Source: Streptomyces sp. DT2A-34 (GTDB taxonomy: Bacteria > Actinomycetota > Actinomycetes > Streptomycetales > Streptomycetaceae). Taken from it: a DNA stretch of 64,000 nucleotides. The DNA is taken from the NCBI RefSeq assembly GCF_030499515.1, contig NZ_JASTWJ010000001.1, forward strand, positions 8,164,001-8,228,000, written 5' to 3'. Every line of letters starts with the position of its first letter. The stretch's first letter is position 1. This document shows positions 60,790 through 64,000 of the stretch, one piece after another. The translations under genes and the position numbers were made by a program. The notes under the pieces are model-generated. The model saw only the letters and a list, made by a program, of their open reading frames with translations. It was not told where the DNA came from and did not search any database.

Positions 60790-60804
60790 AGACATCCGAC
60801 GTCT
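60790..60804. promoter_or_regulatory. FadR/GntR-type operator box
   Basis: AGACATCCGACGTCT contains the same 13-mer (GACATCCGACGTC) as the gntK-proximal box at 33877-33889 and is palindromic apart from one pair. It lies between the amidohydrolase stop and the GntR start. Confidence 0.6.
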
Positions 60805-60826
60805 CAGCCCACATTATGCGGCCTGT

Positions 60827-61807
60827 TCAGACGAGCGCCTCCAGATCGGCGATCACCGCTTCCTCGTCCAGCGTCGTCAGCGCCCGGTCCCGCATCAGCA
60901 CACGCCCGTCGACGACCGTGTCCCGCACGTCCGCCGAGTGCGCCGCGTACGCCAGGGTTGACCAGGGATCGTGCGGTGGACGCAGATGCGGGGCACTCAG
61001 GTCGAGCACGATCAGGTCGGCCCGCTTGCCGGTCTCCAGCGAGCCAAGCTGTTCCCCGAGCCCCAGCGCCCGCGCGCCCTCGATCGTCGCCAGGCGTACG
61101 GCACGCTCGGCGCCGACCGCCGTGGGGTCGCCGCCCGCCTTGTGCACCAGCGCCGCCTGCCGCACCGCCCCCAGCACGTCCAGGGTGTTGGGGCTGACGG
61201 CCCCGTCCGTGCCGAGCCCGACGGTCACCCCGGCGCTCGGCAGCCGGGGCACCGGTGCGATGCCGCAGCCCAGCTTCAGGTTCGACACGGGACAGTGCGC
61301 CACGGACGTGCCCGTGCGGGCCGGCGCCGCGATCTCCGGCCCGTTGAGCTCCACGGCATGGGCGAGCAGCAGGTCGGGACCGAGCAGCCCGAGGGAGTCG
61401 AGCAGTTCCACCGGCCGCTTGCCGTACCGCACCTCGACGGTGGCGACCTCGGTCGCGTTCTCGGCGGCGTGGATGTGCAGCAGCGCCCCGAACTCCCGTG
61501 CCAGGGCGGCGACTTCGGTGAGCTGGTCGGGGGAGAGGGTGTAGGTGGAGTGCGCGAAGACGACGGGGCGGACGCCGTGACGTGCCGGGCCGTGTGCCTC
61601 CAGGTCCCGGCGGGCCCACGCCATCCGCTCCTCGTAGGCGAGCTTGTCCGGCGGCTCGGGTACGTCCATGAAGGCGCGCTCGGCGATGAACGCGTGAGGT
61701 GAGAGCGGGCGACGCGAGAAGCGGCTGAGGTGGGGCGGCTCAGCGGGGACAGCCGTCGCCGGCACAGCGGCCGAAGTCCAGGAAGCGGCGCTTGGTGAGC
61801 AGCACAC
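60827..61807 (-). pseudogene. 5'-truncated amidohydrolase (MTA/adenosine deaminase-like)
   Basis: The well-conserved part starts near ATG 61669 (MDVPEPPDKLAYEERMAWAR) and covers the C-terminal two thirds of a metal-dependent deaminase of the MtaD/TrzN group: LLHIHAAENATEVATVEVRY, LLAHAVELN, HCPVSNLKLGCGIAPVP, GLGTDGAVSPNTLDVL and SLETGKRADLIVLDL. The N-terminal region with the HxH metal motif, normally about 190 residues, is absent. The open frame continues to a GTG at 61807 next to AGGAGG, but the added residues (CCSPSAASWTSAAVPATAVP) do not look like the family. It is probably a deletion remnant; by family it would have deaminated methylthioadenosine, S-adenosylhomocysteine or deoxyadenosine. 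Confidence 0.7.
61740..61805 (-). CDS. Short cysteine-containing leader peptide, sulfur-type
   Basis: A GTG at 61805 directly after GAGGAGGAC opens a 21-residue frame, (M)LLTKRRFLDFGRCAGDGCPR then stop. The pattern LTKRRxxDxGRxxxxxC resembles, from memory, the 'putative leader peptide' family found before sulfur-metabolism genes in actinobacteria, in which Cys codons near the end allow attenuation. It lies on the same strand as the amidohydrolase and is read in a different frame. Its length is below usual gene-calling limits. Confidence 0.55.
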   Translation of the reverse strand: MLLTKRRFLDFGRCAGDGCPR

Positions 61808-61952
61808 GTCCTCCTCGTCTCGGCCTGCGGGCTGCGCGGGTGGATGGACTGTACACCTGATGTTCGGACATTTGCTCGGCTGTCTCGAACTGTGGTTCCT
61901 CAAGGTCATGTACGGTGACGGACACCCACAGGAACAGCAGGAGTGTCCCCTT

Positions 61953-63005
61953 ATGTCCCAGGAAGTGCGGCCCATGGCCGAGGAATTGCGTGCCGTCCAC
62001 TGGACCGGAACCAGCCTCGCGCTGATCGACCAGACCGTGCTCCCGCACCGCACTGAGACGATGGACGTCCGCGACGTGGACACCCTGGTCGACGCGATCC
62101 GGCGGCTCGTCGTGCGCGGCGCGCCCGCGATCGGCGCCGCCGGGGCCTACGGCGTCGCGCTCGCGCTGCTCCAGGGCGAGCGGGAGGGCTGGTCGGCCGA
62201 CGAGGTGCGCGCGGCTGTGGCCCGCGTCCGCGAGACCCGGCCCACCGCGGTCAACCTCATGGTGTGCGTGGACCGGGTCATGACCCGCTTCGACGAGGGC
62301 CTCGACGCGGTGCTGGAGGAGGCCGCCGCCGTCCAGCGCGAGGACGTCGAGGCGAACCGCGCCATGGGTGCCCACGGCGCCGACTGGCTGCTCGAACGCG
62401 TCGGCGCGGACCGGCCGTTGCGCATCCTCACCCACTGCAACACCGGCGCGCTCGCCACGGCCGGCTGGGGCACGGCACTCGGCGTCATCCGCGAACTGCA
62501 CGCGCGCGGGCGACTGGAGGTCGTGTACGCCGACGAGACGCGCCCGCTGCTCCAGGGATCCCGCCTGACCGCCTGGGAGTTGGTCCAGGAGGGCATCCCG
62601 CACTACGTCCAGACCGACGGGGCCGCGGCGGGAACCATCCTGCGCGGCGAGGTCGACGCGGCGATCGTCGGCGCCGACCGGATCGCCGCCAACGGCGACA
62701 CCGCGAACAAGGTCGGCACCGTGGGCGTCGCCCTCGCCTGCGCGGACGCCGGGATCCCGTTCCTGGTGGCGGCGCCCACGACCACCGTCGACCTGGCCAC
62801 GAAGACCGGCGACGACATCCACATCGAACTCCGGGGCGAGGACGAGGTGCTGGAGTGGTCCGGCATGCGGACGGCTCCGGCCGGGTCGCGCGGGCACAAC
62901 CCGGCGTTCGACGTCACGCCGGCGCGGCTGGTGACGGGACTGGTGACGGAGCGGGGCGTGCTGGAAGTGGCTTCCGGTCAACTGCCCGGCGCGTACCTGA
63001 AGTAG
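61953..63005 (+). CDS. mtnA: Methylthioribose-1-phosphate isomerase MtnA
   Basis: From the ATG at 61953 (MSQEVRPMAEELRAVHW) the protein has 350 residues; ATG 61974 (MAEELRAVHW) is an alternative start with GGAAG upstream. It is an eIF2B-alpha-like isomerase with the substrate-binding RGAPAIGAAGAYGVALAL, the active-site Cys in ILTHCNTGALATAGWG and the catalytic Asp in AIVGADRIAANGDTANKVGT. It converts 5-methylthioribose-1-phosphate to methylthioribulose-1-phosphate in methionine salvage. mtnB and mtnC lie convergent to it. Confidence 0.96.
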   Translation: MSQEVRPMAEELRAVHWTGTSLALIDQTVLPHRTETMDVRDVDTLVDAIRRLVVRGAPAIGAAGAYGVALALLQGEREGWSADEVRAAVARVRETRPTAVNLMVCVDRVMTRFDEGLDAVLEEAAAVQREDVEANRAMGAHGADWLLERVGADRPLRILTHCNTGALATAGWGTALGVIRELHARGRLEVVYADETRPLLQGSRLTAWELVQEGIPHYVQTDGAAAGTILRGEVDAAIVGADRIAANGDTANKVGTVGVALACADAGIPFLVAAPTTTVDLATKTGDDIHIELRGEDEVLEWSGMRTAPAGSRGHNPAFDVTPARLVTGLVTERGVLEVASGQLPGAYLK

Positions 63006-63010
63006 ACGAA

Positions 63011-63044
63011 GAAGGGATCCCGGAGAGACTCGGGGGATCCCTTC
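63011..63044. terminator. Bidirectional terminator between mtnA and mtnB
   Basis: GAAGGGATCCC (63011-63021) pairs perfectly with GGGATCCCTTC (63034-63044), between two convergent genes. Confidence 0.82.
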
Positions 63045-63051
63045 CCTGGTG

Positions 63052-63660
63052 TCAGCGCTGCGACAGTTCCAACTCCAGCAGCCACTCCACCACTTCGGTG
63101 TGGTGCCGGGCCTGGCGCGGGTTGTCGCCCCACACGTACAGCCCGTGGCCGGCCACGACCACCGCGGGCATCCGGGGGTCGCGGGCGGCCTCCAGACGGT
63201 CTCCGAGGACCTTCATGTCCTGGCTGTTGGCGATGACCGGCAGGGTCACCTCGACGTCGTGGGCGCTCTGGCCGACGCCCTTGAGCATCTCCAGGTCCTT
63301 GAAGACGATGCCGCCGGGCTCGCGGCGGCCCATCGCCACGGACGCGACCGTGTGGACGTGGACCACGGCCCCGGCACCGGTCAGCGCGGCCACGCGCGCG
63401 TGCAGTTCGGCCTCGGCGGACGGCTTGCCGCCCTGCACCGCGGCGCCCTGCCCGTCGACCAGCACCACGTCCGCGGGCGTCAGTTCGCCCTTGTCGTGCC
63501 CGCTGGCCGTGACCGCGAGCCGCAGCGGGTCGCGGGACAGCACCACGGACAGGTTGCCGGAGGTGCCCCGCATCCAGCCGAAGGACGCGAACCGGGCGGA
63601 CTCGGCGGCCAGGACCGCGCCCGCCTCCTCCAGGTCGAGTTGGCTGATCTCGGTGGTCAC
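63052..63660 (-). CDS. mtnB: Methylthioribulose-1-phosphate dehydratase MtnB
   Basis: The GTG at 63660 overlaps the mtnC stop (GTGA) and gives 202 residues. It is a class II aldolase-fold enzyme with FGWMRGTSGNLSV, the catalytic Glu in KPSAEAELHAR, zinc ligands in VVHVHTVASVAMGRR and the third His in VAGHGLYVWGDNP. It dehydrates methylthioribulose-1-phosphate to the diketo compound acted on by MtnC. The gene is translationally coupled to mtnC. Confidence 0.95.
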   Translation of the reverse strand: MTTEISQLDLEEAGAVLAAESARFASFGWMRGTSGNLSVVLSRDPLRLAVTASGHDKGELTPADVVLVDGQGAAVQGGKPSAEAELHARVAALTGAGAVVHVHTVASVAMGRREPGGIVFKDLEMLKGVGQSAHDVEVTLPVIANSQDMKVLGDRLEAARDPRMPAVVVAGHGLYVWGDNPRQARHHTEVVEWLLELELSQR

Positions 63661-64000
63661 GTGCTGCTCCCGGAAGTGGTGATGGTGATCTCGTCGAACG
63701 TCCCCGCCTGCGCGTGGTCGCCGACGCCCTGCTCGTAGTACGGCTCCCCGGGCCGCCGGACGCCGACCGCCCACCAGCCCGCCGCGCGGGCCGCGTCCAG
63801 CTCGCCGGGGCGGTCCGAGAGGAAGAGGAGACGGTCGGGCGCGACGCCGGTCGACTCCGCGATACGGCGGTACGACTCCGGCTCCTGCTTGGGGCCCGCG
63901 TTCTCGGTGTCGTACAGACCGGAGACGAGGGACGTCAGGTCGCCCTCCGGGCTGTTCGTGAACCACGCCCGCTGGGCGGCCACCGACCCGGACGAGTAGA
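63657..64000 (-). CDS. mtnC: Enolase-phosphatase MtnC, 5' end missing
   Basis: The frame enters from the right edge of the window as YSSGSVAAQRAWFTNSPEGD, the motif II region of the HAD-type enolase-phosphatases, and continues with KQEPESYRRIAE (catalytic Lys) and the motif IV region LLFLSDRPGELDAARAAGWW. About 114 C-terminal residues are present; roughly the first 110-120, including the nucleophile Asp of motif I, lie outside. MtnC enolises and dephosphorylates the MtnB product before the acireductone dioxygenase step. Confidence 0.93.
   Translation of the reverse strand, partial: YSSGSVAAQRAWFTNSPEGDLTSLVSGLYDTENAGPKQEPESYRRIAESTGVAPDRLLFLSDRPGELDAARAAGWWAVGVRRPGEPYYEQGVGDHAQAGTFDEITITTSGSST

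Noticed and set aside
60827..63005. A SAM or SAH riboswitch in the mtnA/amidohydrolase gap
   Set aside because: I found no conserved SAM-I, SAM-II, SAM-IV or SAH core in the roughly 145 bp between the genes; only the leader peptide frame is supported.

Overview
The window is chromosomal DNA of a Streptomyces. The evidence is very high GC with strong GC3 bias, frequent GTG starts, GTGA/ATGA gene overlaps, two chaplin genes (chpH, chpC), the mycothiol ligase gene mshC, an F420-dependent oxidoreductase and a SoxR of the actinomycete type. From memory, the gene order from soxR through the gluconate genes, chaplins, CorA, DUF3090 and mshC to a PAC2 gene matches the SCO1660-SCO1700 part of the S. 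coelicolor chromosome. No phage, plasmid, insertion-sequence or CRISPR structure was found.

Layout. Positions 1-4.5 kb: a truncated ArsR gene, a TetR/acyl-CoA dehydrogenase divergent pair, a second TetR with a MaoC hydratase that share an operator, and soxR. 4.8-13.9 kb: an RNA-repair-type RNA ligase, a broken hypothetical gene, a BKACE enzyme, a secreted Ntn-hydrolase acylase, an alpha/beta hydrolase and a NamZ-type muramidase. 14.0-19.6 kb: a fatty-acid module (SDR, acyl-CoA ligase, TetR; then a phosphotransferase and an acyl-CoA dehydrogenase on the other strand) with related operators at both ends. 19.8-29.9 kb: a histidine-rich metal-binding protein, a quinone-reductase-like enzyme, two DUF202 membrane proteins, a Nudix hydrolase, a frameshifted DMT transporter, a minisatellite, an APC permease, and a molybdopterin oxidoreductase with a haem b membrane partner. 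30.0-34.9 kb: the idonate/gluconate cluster (idnD, idnO, gntP-type permease, gntK, divergent GntR).

35.0-40.7 kb holds a candidate three-gene unit: a 1284-residue Pls/PosA-type single-module NRPS, whose hand-read specificity code looks like that for lysine, translationally coupled to an M1-like zinc peptidase and followed by a YchJ protein. This is the best candidate for an undescribed poly(amino acid) system. 40.9-44 kb: tRNA-Leu(GAG), an M20 peptidase, chpH (with a 5' leader that can fold to sequester its ribosome binding site) and the sortase-anchored chaplin chpC. 44-55.3 kb: a conserved actinobacterial block with a RecD2-like protein lacking a Walker A motif, an aldo/keto reductase, an LLM oxidoreductase, a ferritin-like protein, CorA, a histidine phosphatase, DUF3090, a kinase-fold protein and mshC. 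55.3-64 kb: a Gln-rich protein, a multiply disrupted S8 peptidase, a Tat-exported propeller protein, the PAC2 protein (probably ParJ), a FadR-type regulator, a 5'-truncated amidohydrolase preceded by a cysteine-containing leader peptide, and the methionine-salvage genes mtnA, mtnB and mtnC (the last cut by the window edge).

Regulatory logic is unusually visible. Three TetR systems and the FadR-type GntR regulators have recognisable palindromes, several of them shared between promoters. Strong terminator hairpins separate most convergent pairs. Three genes are disrupted by stops or frameshifts, mostly in C/G runs or CG repeats, so some could be assembly errors.
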